Shown: positions 1-7,988 of the stretch, in pieces
How the letters are laid out: every line of letters starts with the position of its first letter
Numbering within the stretch: position 1 is the first letter of the stretch
DNA from: an uncultured euryarchaeote
Lineage (GTDB): Archaea > Thermoplasmatota > Poseidoniia > Poseidoniales > Poseidoniaceae
Assembly (NCBI GenBank): GCA_937881505.1
Contig: CALGEM010000025.1
Coordinates: 1 to 11,988, forward strand
DNA: 11,988 bases
Reading direction: 5' to 3'
Notes under the pieces: model-generated
Databases searched by the model: none
What the model saw: only the letters and a program-made list of their open reading frames with translations
Told to the model about the DNA's origin: nothing
Program-made: the position numbers and the translations under genes

Positions 1-450
1 GTTCGCGCTTTGGCGACCATGGATTCGGGTGTTTCAAGAGGTATCGCCCACATGGCCCACATAGGAGGTTTCATCGCAGCCTACGCCCTTTTGCCTTTGG
101 TGGCCAAAGGCGGGCCTGTTGAACTCGGCGTGGTCGACGGGGGGCCGAGTCAAGGCGATGTCCACGCTGCAAAGCGTCGTCGTCTCAAGGCCACCATGGT
201 GAACCTCAACGATATTGAAGACCCGTGGACGGCACGTGGTCTTGATGTCCCCAAGCATCTCCGTGAACCACTCAAAAACTTGGTCCAAGCCAGTGATGAG
301 CCCGAGACCAGAACGGCGTGGATGGAGCACCTCGCTGACGCAGGCCAGTGCCCCGAATGCGATGCGCCGCTGGGTTTGGTCGAGCGAAATTCGGGGCCTC
401 ATTTACAGTGCTCGTCCGCGGTTGAACATCTTGAATGGCCACCTCGCTAA
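1..450 (+). CDS. Rhomboid-like intramembrane serine protease, C-terminal part, with zinc-finger tail (5' truncated)
   Basis: The frame is open at the window's first base, so this is the 3' end of a longer gene; the TTG at 10 is not a credible start. The visible product is about 149 residues. It opens with the segment RGIAHMAHIGGF followed by a hydrophobic helix, which resembles the last transmembrane helix of rhomboid proteases, where the His of an AH-x-GG motif (here encoded at 58-60) pairs with a catalytic Ser in an earlier helix. That Ser would lie upstream and cannot be checked. About 70 soluble residues follow, then a C-terminal module with CPEC, a PLGL-x-ER strand, and a third Cys and a His near the end. 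Its layout is like the C4 zinc finger of type IA topoisomerases, with the last Cys replaced by His. Rhomboids cleave transmembrane substrates within the membrane. A non-protease rhomboid relative is possible. The next gene is a second membrane-bound protease 87 bp downstream. Confidence 0.6.
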   Translation, partial: VRALATMDSGVSRGIAHMAHIGGFIAAYALLPLVAKGGPVELGVVDGGPSQGDVHAAKRRRLKATMVNLNDIEDPWTARGLDVPKHLREPLKNLVQASDEPETRTAWMEHLADAGQCPECDAPLGLVERNSGPHLQCSSAVEHLEWPPR

Positions 451-526
451 ATCCCCCTATCATCGGTCCACGGCGTGATACATTTGAGGATAGAATCAAA
501 GGTGGGCAGGCGTTCCAGTCAATTGA

Positions 527-535
527 GAGGTGAGG
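527..535 (+). promoter_or_regulatory. Shine-Dalgarno region that decides the start of the S8 protease gene
   Basis: The stretch GAGGTGAGG (527-535) matches the anti-Shine-Dalgarno complement well (GAGGTGA) and lies just upstream of GTG at 538. The more upstream in-frame GTG at 475 has no such site. Starting at 538 also gives a normal signal peptide with a short, Arg-containing N-region. The spacing is tight: about 4 nt from GAGGTGA, or 2 nt from the second GAGG. Confidence 0.55.
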
Positions 536-537
536 TT

Positions 538-3500
538 GTGCTCGGTCAACAACAGGCATCGTTGCGTGCAGGTGCCGTTCTCTTTGCGCTTTTGATGCTC
601 TTCGCCGACATTAGCGGTGGCGTCCTTGCGACGACCACACCCACGTCCGAGGTCAGCGAATACGAGCCTCCGATTTTGGTGGAGGGTCTTCCACCTTTGA
701 TGTGCGGCGAAGAACTGTGTGAGCGCCCGACTCGGCACATCGACCGAGGCGGCAGGGCGTCTTCGGAACCAGACCAATGGTGGCAGGCTTACGGCCCCGA
801 CCTCGATTGGAACGGCATGGACGACCGCCTTCAGCGTGTTCTTGCCGGCCAGGAGTCTGTATCTTCTACGGCGATTATGGGCCCTGACGGGCGAAAAACG
901 GTCGCCATCGTGGTCGATTATGCATGGGCGCCCAACAGCGAAGAAGTCGCCACGTTGCTCGACACCTTGGAGGCCCACGGCTGGGTTGGTGAAGATGAAG
1001 GAGCTTGGTTCCAAGTCATGAACTCTATTGATTCAGTGCTCGTTGACAAGGTGCCGGTGAGTGCCCTCATGGATATCTATCATCTCCCCGGCGTGGTCGT
1101 TATCGAGATGCAGAATCTCATGGTGCCCTTTAACGGCGTTGCAAGCGAGGCGGTCCGCTCCATGCCTTCCGATGTCTACTCTGCAAGCACCTATTCCCGT
1201 GGCTATTACGGCGAAGGTGTGGTCATCGCTGTGCTTGATACCGGTGTTGACAATGAACACCGAGCCTTGAACGATTTCGATGACATTGACGATGAGCCCG
1301 ACAGCGACCCCAACAGTTACACCGACCAAAAGTGGGTCGCAGGATACGATGCAACCTCATCGGCATCCAACCCAGATGGAAGTACCGATCCAGATGATGG
1401 TAACGGGCATGGGACTCACGTCGCAGCCACAGCGTTGGGCACGGGAGGCTCGCAACGCGTCCACACCGGCAGCGGCATGGGGGCCTACTTGGTTGACGTC
1501 AAGGTCTTGACCGACACGGGAGGCGGAGGCAGAGACCCCGGTGAAAATTCCCAATATTCCGCAAACGGCATCCAGTGGGTCATCAACAACAAGGACACCG
1601 ATTGGGGCAACAACGATTCCAGTCGGGGCATCGATATTGCCTCCATGTCTTTTGGCTCCCTCGGCACACCCTTGAATCCCGACGATGAGGGCGATAACGG
1701 TTCGGCTGCAGAAGCACGTTTGGTCAACGACGCTAGGGACGCCGGCATCGTTTGCGTCGTGGCCATGGGCAACGACGGGTCCAAGCGGGTTCCCTCGCCT
1801 GCCAGCGCAGACGGCGCCATCTCCATCGGGGCCGCTGATGACCGAAACAGTGTCAATCGCACGGACGACATCATGGCCTCGTATTCCAATTGGGGGCCTC
1901 GATTGGATGACGGCGACGACGACGAGTGGGATGAACTCAAGCCGGATGTCTCAGCCTTCGGCACGGGCATCACATCGGCCTCAGCAGCAACGGGTCCATC
2001 CTTCCCAGGTCAACCTGAACGGCCGCTGGCCGACAATGAATACGAGTCAAAGGACGGTACGAGCATGGCCACTCCCCTCGTTTCAGGAATTGTGGCCTCC
2101 TTGCTTCAAGCCGACGACACGCTGTCGCCGGAGGATATCCGCAATATTTTGCGAAATTCTTCCGAGGCTCGGGGGTCAGCCTCAGAACCGGATGTCTCTA
2201 ACCGCTGGAATGAGAAATGGGGTTTCGGCCTTGTTGACGCCTCATGTGCGCTCGACCATGTCCTCGGGCGCTCTTGCACCCCGTTAGAGGACAACGGCGG
2301 CGTCATCGTTACGCCACCTCCGGGAGGAGGAGATGGGCTGGGTGAAGATGTCTCGATGAGCGCTCCCGTGAACCAATCGCTCCATTTGGCAGGAAACACC
2401 CTCTCGGTCGAAGGCATCACCGACACCAGCGAGAATGCCTACATTGAGGTCCAGGTCAAGTTTGAGCAGTTTTACGATGACGGCGATAGCACTGAACTCA
2501 CTAACTGGCTTGGCGCCGATGGGACGGTTGAGGATTGGTACTTTGACATCGTCATTGATGATGATTGGGTCGATGCAGATGAGGCCTACACGCTGATTTA
2601 TGCTCGAGCGCTCAATGAAGATGGAGAAGCCTCAGTGGTCGATGTTCGCGTCGTCCGCTTTGCTCGCATGTCGGTCTCTATCTCCGAGCCGCCGCTTGGT
2701 ACGGCTTTGGTTGGCCTGGTTGAGTTCTCGGGAACAGCGGAAGGTATTGAGCACGACCGCATTGAATACAAAATTGACAGTCAGGATTGGCAACTCGGTG
2801 ACAATCTGAACCAGCAGGGCGATGCCGTTCAAGACTGGTCCTTCACATGGGATTCCAGCGCCGTTGATGACGGCTCGCACCGGATCAGTGTGCGATTGGT
2901 AAACGCATCGGGCGTCACCAGCGATGTGCTCAAGCGAACATACGAAGTTGACAATCTTCCCGCAGCACCTAATTTTGCTTTCACGGGAACGGTTGGTGTC
3001 TACGACGGGGGGCTTCCAGTGAACTCTGCCGTTGCCGGCACCGTGCTCGAAGTACGATTCGGTCTCCGCAACATCGGTGATTTGGACGCCGATGAAGTGT
3101 ATTTGACGCTGGAGGGGCCGGGCAGCGATTCAACCACCTACCCTTCCGAGGGGAAGGTAACTTCGCTTGAGCAAGGAGAAAGTGTCCAAGTGACGCTCTA
3201 TTGGTGGGCGACGGAAGCCGGTACACACGACGTAACGCTCTCCCTTGACCCGACCAACCAATACGAAGACCCTGACCGTAGCGACAACGATTACACGTTC
3301 AGTTTCACCATTGATGAACGCCCGGTTGAACCCATGCTCCGGTTCCTCCCTGGCGCATCGCGGACCACCCCAGATGTCCCCGTGCCAGGCATGCCGTACG
3401 ACATTCGTATCCGTGTTGACAACCTCGGCCAAACCGATGCCAGCAGTTTGACACTCGGTTTGGAGCGATTAATGGCGGAGGGATGGCAACGGCTCGACGA

Positions 3501-5427
3501 GCAGCCCGTGGCTCTCGTCCCCGGTTCAAGCACGACGTCGGGGTACGCCTTTGCCCGCTTTGCTGATGTTCACGATGTTGCAGGCGCCGTCTCTTACCGT
3601 GCTGTCCTGAGCGGCCCGGGTGTTGAAATCGAACACAGTGAGCATCGGTTCAACATCACGGTGGCCGACGTGCAAGGTGGTGCGAAAGCGCCGATTGACC
3701 TCTCCACCGGCGAGGTCGCCGTTGATTTCGTCGGCTTGAAGGACGGTGGGCTTCTCTTCACCACCGTTGACGGTGAACTTCATGCACGAACCATCACCTC
3801 CACACTGTCGATGGTTGGGGGCGTGGTGCTGGAAGAAAATTGGGGCGGCGAGTTGGCCGTCTATCAACGAGATGACGGTCTGGTTCAGGTGGCTTGGTCC
3901 CGACGTTCCTTGAGTCTTGAAGGCTACATCCTAACCGATATCGCCATGACGTCCATTTCTGCTGCTGGAAAAACCACGCCAAAGCACTACCACATGCCGG
4001 CTCTCAAACTCTCGGAAGGTTCCTACTACGGCTTCACTTTCGACCAGTACGACGGCACCATGGTCCTTGCCGGCTACCATCGCGACTTGTCAACCAGTGG
4101 CTCGTGGCAAGATATCACCTCACTCTTCGTCATTTCATCCACTTCGCCCGACAAAGGCAATTCATGGACCAGCCCGTTAACCGTTCTTTCCGATATCGAT
4201 ATCCGTCCCGGCGACGTTCAGCCATTGGCGGTCGGCCTTGGTGAAGAATATCTGCACATTCTCTATCAGGAGTATCGTGATGATGTTTCAGGCATTGAGC
4301 GAGTTGGTTTGATGTACACGCATGGCTCCTACACCACCTCGTCGTGGAGTTTCCAGTATTCCGTGGGCGACAACGCCAAGCATCCCACCATGGACGTCCT
4401 TGTTGAGGACGATGAGGACCGCATCATCGCCGCATGGGTTGAAGGACAAGGCAAGGTGTCAAACGTTGTGTTGGCCAACACCAACGCCCTTTGGGCTGGC
4501 GAGAACATCCAGCGTGTCCTCGCCCCCGGTGTCTCAACGCTTGGCTTCGCCCTACGGGACGAGGGGATGTACTTCTACCACGATGAAATCAACATCTACG
4601 GCCCTGTCCATCGAATGGGTTTGGTGACGGACGCCGACGGCGAAGCCATCAAGGGCATGTCGAACATGATCGATGACGGCTTTTTGTTCGGCATCGGCGT
4701 GATGGAGGACGACACCATCGTCTGCTCCATCACCCCGGGAGGTTCACTGAGCTTGAGCAAGGTGGCTTCGCTCAAAGGGTCCAACAACCCGGTTGCATCA
4801 CCGGGGCTCTTGGAAACGCTCTTGGATTATCTTCCCGGCGATTCGAACGAATTCAAGTATCGCATCCTTGCCGCCAGCATGGGCCTCTTGGTCCTGTTTT
4901 TGGGCTTCGTCGTCGTCATGGTTCGGCGCTCCCATAGCGAGGTTGAAGAATTGCTTGAGGAAATGGGCGATGACGATGTCGATGGCGTGGAGTTGATGAT
5001 CACACCTGAACAGGACGACGGTCCGTTGCTTTCCATTGACGAGGACGCTGAGGAACTCACTGTTCACGACGGTCAGTTGGCGGTCATCGTGGAGGATGAT
5101 GATGAATCACTTGCCGAGGAACTCGAGCGCAAACTCGAGGAGGGCGAGGGGAACGCCCGCCTTGAGCGCCGAATGAAGCGCAAGCAACAGCGTGAGATGG
5201 CGGCTATCCTCCAACAGGGCCTACCGCCACTTCCCGTACCTGGGCTTCCAATGCCCGAGGCCCTTCCACCGTTGGGCGGCAACGCTCCGCTACCTGCCCC
5301 TGTGCTGCCGCTGCCTGAGTTGAAGCGCGAAGCGACCTGCCCCTCGTGCCAAGCCAGTTTCGGCGTGAAAGACCTGATGCTGAAACGGATCTCGTGCCCC
5401 GTGTGTTCCGAAGTCTTTGATTTGTGA
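538..5427 (+). CDS. Membrane-anchored S8 (subtilisin-family) serine protease with large ectodomain and cytoplasmic zinc-ribbon tail
   Basis: A 1,629-residue cell-surface endopeptidase. Order of parts (numbered from GTG 538): signal peptide 1-30; propeptide resembling inhibitor I9 (about 75-210, ending in a pGVVVIE-type strand); catalytic domain about 224-575 with Asp234 (AVLDTGVD), His291 (GHGTHVA), oxyanion Asn412 (AMGNDG) and Ser509 (DGTSMATP), so the triad is complete; two Ig-like domains (about 606-806); two CARDB-like domains (about 811-927 and 930-1040); a beta-rich region with one Asp-box (SPDKGNSW, from 1203) suggesting a sialidase-like propeller; one membrane helix (about 1443-1462) followed by Arg-Arg; an acidic then basic helical segment; a Pro/Leu linker (about 1561-1595); and a terminal zinc ribbon, CPSC-x15-CPVC (1601-1623). 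The topology would place the protease outside and the zinc ribbon inside. Cys pairs just after the signal peptide and after the catalytic domain may form disulfides. Seven N-x-S/T sequons occur. GlmS follows after 9 bp, probably in the same operon. The GTG at 475 is a weaker start. Substrate unknown. Confidence 0.9.
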   Translation: MLGQQQASLRAGAVLFALLMLFADISGGVLATTTPTSEVSEYEPPILVEGLPPLMCGEELCERPTRHIDRGGRASSEPDQWWQAYGPDLDWNGMDDRLQRVLAGQESVSSTAIMGPDGRKTVAIVVDYAWAPNSEEVATLLDTLEAHGWVGEDEGAWFQVMNSIDSVLVDKVPVSALMDIYHLPGVVVIEMQNLMVPFNGVASEAVRSMPSDVYSASTYSRGYYGEGVVIAVLDTGVDNEHRALNDFDDIDDEPDSDPNSYTDQKWVAGYDATSSASNPDGSTDPDDGNGHGTHVAATALGTGGSQRVHTGSGMGAYLVDVKVLTDTGGGGRDPGENSQYSANGIQWVINNKDTDWGNNDSSRGIDIASMSFGSLGTPLNPDDEGDNGSAAEARLVNDARDAGIVCVVAMGNDGSKRVPSPASADGAISIGAADDRNSVNRTDDIMASYSNWGPRLDDGDDDEWDELKPDVSAFGTGITSASAATGPSFPGQPERPLADNEYESKDGTSMATPLVSGIVASLLQADDTLSPEDIRNILRNSSEARGSASEPDVSNRWNEKWGFGLVDASCALDHVLGRSCTPLEDNGGVIVTPPPGGGDGLGEDVSMSAPVNQSLHLAGNTLSVEGITDTSENAYIEVQVKFEQFYDDGDSTELTNWLGADGTVEDWYFDIVIDDDWVDADEAYTLIYARALNEDGEASVVDVRVVRFARMSVSISEPPLGTALVGLVEFSGTAEGIEHDRIEYKIDSQDWQLGDNLNQQGDAVQDWSFTWDSSAVDDGSHRISVRLVNASGVTSDVLKRTYEVDNLPAAPNFAFTGTVGVYDGGLPVNSAVAGTVLEVRFGLRNIGDLDADEVYLTLEGPGSDSTTYPSEGKVTSLEQGESVQVTLYWWATEAGTHDVTLSLDPTNQYEDPDRSDNDYTFSFTIDERPVEPMLRFLPGASRTTPDVPVPGMPYDIRIRVDNLGQTDASSLTLGLERLMAEGWQRLDEQPVALVPGSSTTSGYAFARFADVHDVAGAVSYRAVLSGPGVEIEHSEHRFNITVADVQGGAKAPIDLSTGEVAVDFVGLKDGGLLFTTVDGELHARTITSTLSMVGGVVLEENWGGELAVYQRDDGLVQVAWSRRSLSLEGYILTDIAMTSISAAGKTTPKHYHMPALKLSEGSYYGFTFDQYDGTMVLAGYHRDLSTSGSWQDITSLFVISSTSPDKGNSWTSPLTVLSDIDIRPGDVQPLAVGLGEEYLHILYQEYRDDVSGIERVGLMYTHGSYTTSSWSFQYSVGDNAKHPTMDVLVEDDEDRIIAAWVEGQGKVSNVVLANTNALWAGENIQRVLAPGVSTLGFALRDEGMYFYHDEINIYGPVHRMGLVTDADGEAIKGMSNMIDDGFLFGIGVMEDDTIVCSITPGGSLSLSKVASLKGSNNPVASPGLLETLLDYLPGDSNEFKYRILAASMGLLVLFLGFVVVMVRRSHSEVEELLEEMGDDDVDGVELMITPEQDDGPLLSIDEDAEELTVHDGQLAVIVEDDDESLAEELERKLEEGEGNARLERRMKRKQQREMAAILQQGLPPLPVPGLPMPEALPPLGGNAPLPAPVLPLPELKREATCPSCQASFGVKDLMLKRISCPVCSEVFDL

Positions 5428-5436
5428 GGCGGTTAC

Positions 5437-7257
5437 ATGTGCGGTATTTTTGGCTATATTGGGCATCAACAGGCCCTTCCAATTTTGGTCGAAGGTCTGC
5501 GAAGGCTGGAATACAGAGGATACGATTCCACCGGTGTTGCTGTTGATGACGGCTCCCAAGTTCAAACTCACAAAACGGTGGGGAAAGTGGCTGATTTGAA
5601 AGCCATCCTTCCCAAGAGTGTCAGCGGAACACGAGGAATTGCTCATACGCGCTGGGCCACCCACGGAGGCGTCACCCAGGTCAACACCCACCCACATGTT
5701 TCTGCAGATGGCGCCATTCACCTGGTTCACAACGGTATCATCGAGAACTACCAACACCTGCGCCGCAGGCTCTCCGCACGGGGCATTGAGTGTGTCAGTG
5801 AAACGGATTCGGAAGTTCTCGTTCAAATGATGGCGCTGGAACTTGATGGTGGCGCTACACCACTTGAATGCGTACAGAACACCCTTCAGCACCTCCGTGG
5901 CACATGGGGGCTCTGCATCCTCTTCCGAGACCACGATGTGCTCATCTGCGCCAGAAATGGCTCGCCGCTCATCATCGGGCAAGGGGAGAACGAGACCTTT
6001 GTTTCAAGCGACCCCCATCCACTGACGGCCCACACCCAACGCGTGGTCTACCTTGAGGACGGTGACCTCGCCGTCATCGAGAGGGGTTCGTTCTCCATCA
6101 CCACCAAGGGGGGTAAGGTGGAGCCCAACATCACGGTGCTTGAGGAGGCATGGGGCGAAGCAGACCTCGGCGATGCACCCCATTACATGTACAAGGAAAT
6201 CTACGAACAGCCGGATGCTTTGCGACAGTGCATCGCGGGGCGTGTGGACCGAGAGATGGGCACAGGTCGCCTGGGGGGGATGGGCCTTGACCACGCCGCC
6301 TTGGTTCAAGCCCCCCATGTCCGTTTGCTCGGCTGTGGAACAGCCGCTTATGCTGCTGAAATCGGTCAGATGTTGATCGAAAAGATGGGGCGCATCCCCG
6401 CCGTCACTCACATTTCAAGCGAATTCCGCAACAACGACCCCGTCATCAATCCAAAAGCATTCTACCTTGCCGTTTCACAATCGGGTGAGACGGCCGACAC
6501 CATCTCTGCGGTCAAAGAAATCAAACTCAAGGGCGGTCAAGTCTTCGGCGTCGTCAACGTTGTTGGTTCCACCATTGCCCGTTTGTGTGGGCGAGGCGTT
6601 TACATCCACTCGGGTCCGGAGCAATCCGTGGCATCGACCAAGGCCTTCACCAACATGGTGGCTGCCCTGACCATTTTCGCTACCCAACTCGGCCGGACCC
6701 GCCATCTTTCCAAAGCGGATGGTCGGGAATTGATTCAACACTTGCAGCAAGCACCTCACCTGATGGAGGCCTATTTCGAGGATATCGGGCCCATTCACGA
6801 AGCGGTTGAGCTCCTGCACGATGCAGGCTCGGTGTTGTTTCTCGGTCGTGGACTCTCCGCACCAGTGGCCAAAGAAGGGGCGCTCAAACTCATGGAACTT
6901 GCCTACATTCCCTGTCTGGCCTACCCTGCCGGCGAGATGAAGCACGGACCGATTGCGCTGCTTGAAGAGGGCAGCCCGGTCGTGGTGGTCGCCCCCAATG
7001 ACCACCTCAAGGAGAAGACGATGTCAGCGCTGCACGAATGCAAGGCCCGTGGAGCGAAAATCATCTTGATTCACGAAAAAGGCGACCCCATCGGTGCCGA
7101 AGGCGATGTCTCCATCGCTGTTCCAGCCATTCATCCTTGGTTGACCCCACTGCTCACGGTACTCCCGCTTCAGTTGATGGCTTACGAGACGGCCCTGAAA
7201 CTTGGTCGGGATGTCGACCGACCTCGGAACCTTGCGAAATCGGTCACGGTTGAGTGA
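5437..7257 (+). CDS. glmS: Glutamine--fructose-6-phosphate aminotransferase (isomerizing)
   Basis: Cytosolic enzyme converting fructose-6-phosphate and glutamine to glucosamine-6-phosphate and glutamate, the first committed step to UDP-GlcNAc and so to surface glycans. The 606 residues match the family's full length (E. coli 609). The N-terminal glutaminase has nucleophile Cys2 after Met removal (MCGIFGYIG), YRGYDSTG (26-33), HTRWATHGG (70-78), HNGIIENY (98-105) and TDSE (123-126). The first SIS domain (about 290-420) carries GCGTAAYAA (299-307), SQSGETADT (347-355) and VASTKAFT (398-405). The second (about 455-590) carries KEGALKLMEL (479-488) and GEMKHGP (499-505). The protein ends with the invariant-type RPRNLAKSVTVE. 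The ATG lies 9 bp after the stop of the S8 protease; GAGG overlaps that TGA and sits 7 nt before the start, pointing to translational coupling in one operon. No glmS ribozyme is present or expected in archaea. The 3' end faces a convergent gene 2 bp away. Confidence 0.97.
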   Translation: MCGIFGYIGHQQALPILVEGLRRLEYRGYDSTGVAVDDGSQVQTHKTVGKVADLKAILPKSVSGTRGIAHTRWATHGGVTQVNTHPHVSADGAIHLVHNGIIENYQHLRRRLSARGIECVSETDSEVLVQMMALELDGGATPLECVQNTLQHLRGTWGLCILFRDHDVLICARNGSPLIIGQGENETFVSSDPHPLTAHTQRVVYLEDGDLAVIERGSFSITTKGGKVEPNITVLEEAWGEADLGDAPHYMYKEIYEQPDALRQCIAGRVDREMGTGRLGGMGLDHAALVQAPHVRLLGCGTAAYAAEIGQMLIEKMGRIPAVTHISSEFRNNDPVINPKAFYLAVSQSGETADTISAVKEIKLKGGQVFGVVNVVGSTIARLCGRGVYIHSGPEQSVASTKAFTNMVAALTIFATQLGRTRHLSKADGRELIQHLQQAPHLMEAYFEDIGPIHEAVELLHDAGSVLFLGRGLSAPVAKEGALKLMELAYIPCLAYPAGEMKHGPIALLEEGSPVVVVAPNDHLKEKTMSALHECKARGAKIILIHEKGDPIGAEGDVSIAVPAIHPWLTPLLTVLPLQLMAYETALKLGRDVDRPRNLAKSVTVE

Positions 7258-7259
7258 AC

Positions 7260-7988
7260 TCAAACGATGGTGAATCGCTGTTCGCTCTCTTTCCAATTGA
7301 ACGGTTTGTAACCGAGCAAATGGTTGGTGTGGCGCATCTTGACAATGCCGAGTTTACGGAAGACATCGTCTCCGTGTCGCTCCATCACCAGATGCATGAC
7401 ACCGTCCGAGAGGTAATCCTCAACGCCGTATTCACCGAACTGTTTGTGGTCTTCACCGGTCATTTCGCAAATGAAGAACGAGGTGAGTTCCAAGCGTCGA
7501 ACCGCTTCAAACAAACGGAAGATTTCGTCGCGAGGGTTTTCCATCTTGGTCAAGGTGAAGAAGGCGCCCAAGGAGTCAAACACCAGCAATTCAAAACCGA
7601 TGGATTGGCGGTACGAGGTCAACTGTTTGATGAGTTGGCCCATCCAATCAACACGGTTGCTCATGCCCTGCTCATCAAGTTGCACACGAAGGTCAGCAAG
7701 GTCGATGATGGCAATGCGGTTGCGCACACGAGGGTCGTCCACGTTCATGCCCATATTGGCCATGTGGGAGCGGAGGGAATCCTTGCCCTGCTCGAGGGTG
7801 ACGTAGATGCCACTGGTTTCGCCGTACAGAACAGCGTTGTAGAGCATGGAAAATGTCAGGCTGGACTTCATGGCACCCGAGGCACCAGCGACGATGCAAA
7901 TGTGGCCTTGTGGAATACCGCCTTGCATCTTCTCGTCAAGGCCTTCGATGTGGGTTGGGATTCGTTCCATCTCGGACATGGGGCTCAC
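7260..7988 (-). CDS. Single-domain KaiC/RAD55-like RecA-superfamily ATPase
   Basis: A 242-residue soluble P-loop ATPase of the KaiC/GvpD/RAD55 group, a family of archaeal regulatory ATPases whose individual roles are mostly unknown. Visible parts: the entry motif IEGLDEKMQGGIPQG (14-28), Walker A GASGAMKSS (35-43), the strand YVTLEQ (62-67) where KaiC carries its catalytic Glu pair (here Glu-Gln), Walker B LLVFDS with Asp138, and a late KMRHTNH segment like the Lys/Arg loop of KaiC domains. The Walker A is non-canonical: the Gly normally before Lys is Met40. Only one KaiC domain is present and there is no fused sensor or DNA-binding domain. The gene starts at GTG 7988; ATG 7979, preceded by GAGTGAG, is a good alternative that removes three residues. 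It is divergent from the Maf gene and convergent with glmS, so it is probably monocistronic. No specific partner or substrate can be named. Confidence 0.9.
   Translation of the reverse strand: MSPMSEMERIPTHIEGLDEKMQGGIPQGHICIVAGASGAMKSSLTFSMLYNAVLYGETSGIYVTLEQGKDSLRSHMANMGMNVDDPRVRNRIAIIDLADLRVQLDEQGMSNRVDWMGQLIKQLTSYRQSIGFELLVFDSLGAFFTLTKMENPRDEIFRLFEAVRRLELTSFFICEMTGEDHKQFGEYGVEDYLSDGVMHLVMERHGDDVFRKLGIVKMRHTNHLLGYKPFNWKESEQRFTIV

Noticed and set aside
475..537. Upstream GTG 475 as start of the S8 protease
   Set aside because: It has no Shine-Dalgarno site and would put over 20 extra, mostly polar residues before the signal peptide; GTG 538 has a strong site and a normal N-region.
451..537. 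Promoter for the S8 protease gene near CTAAATCC (446-453)
   Set aside because: The tract is only weakly TATA-like and overlaps the upstream stop codon; a start near 475 is possible but cannot be supported from this sequence alone.
5290..5982. A 230-codon open frame on the - strand across the protease/glmS junction
   Set aside because: It crosses two well-supported genes on the other strand and has no recognisable motif.
6331..6357. Ala in place of Ser in the first SIS phosphate loop of GlmS (GCGTAAYAA instead of CGTS)
   Set aside because: From memory, actinobacterial GlmS proteins carry the same GTAAY form, and all other sugar-binding motifs are intact, so this is natural variation and not a sign of lost activity.
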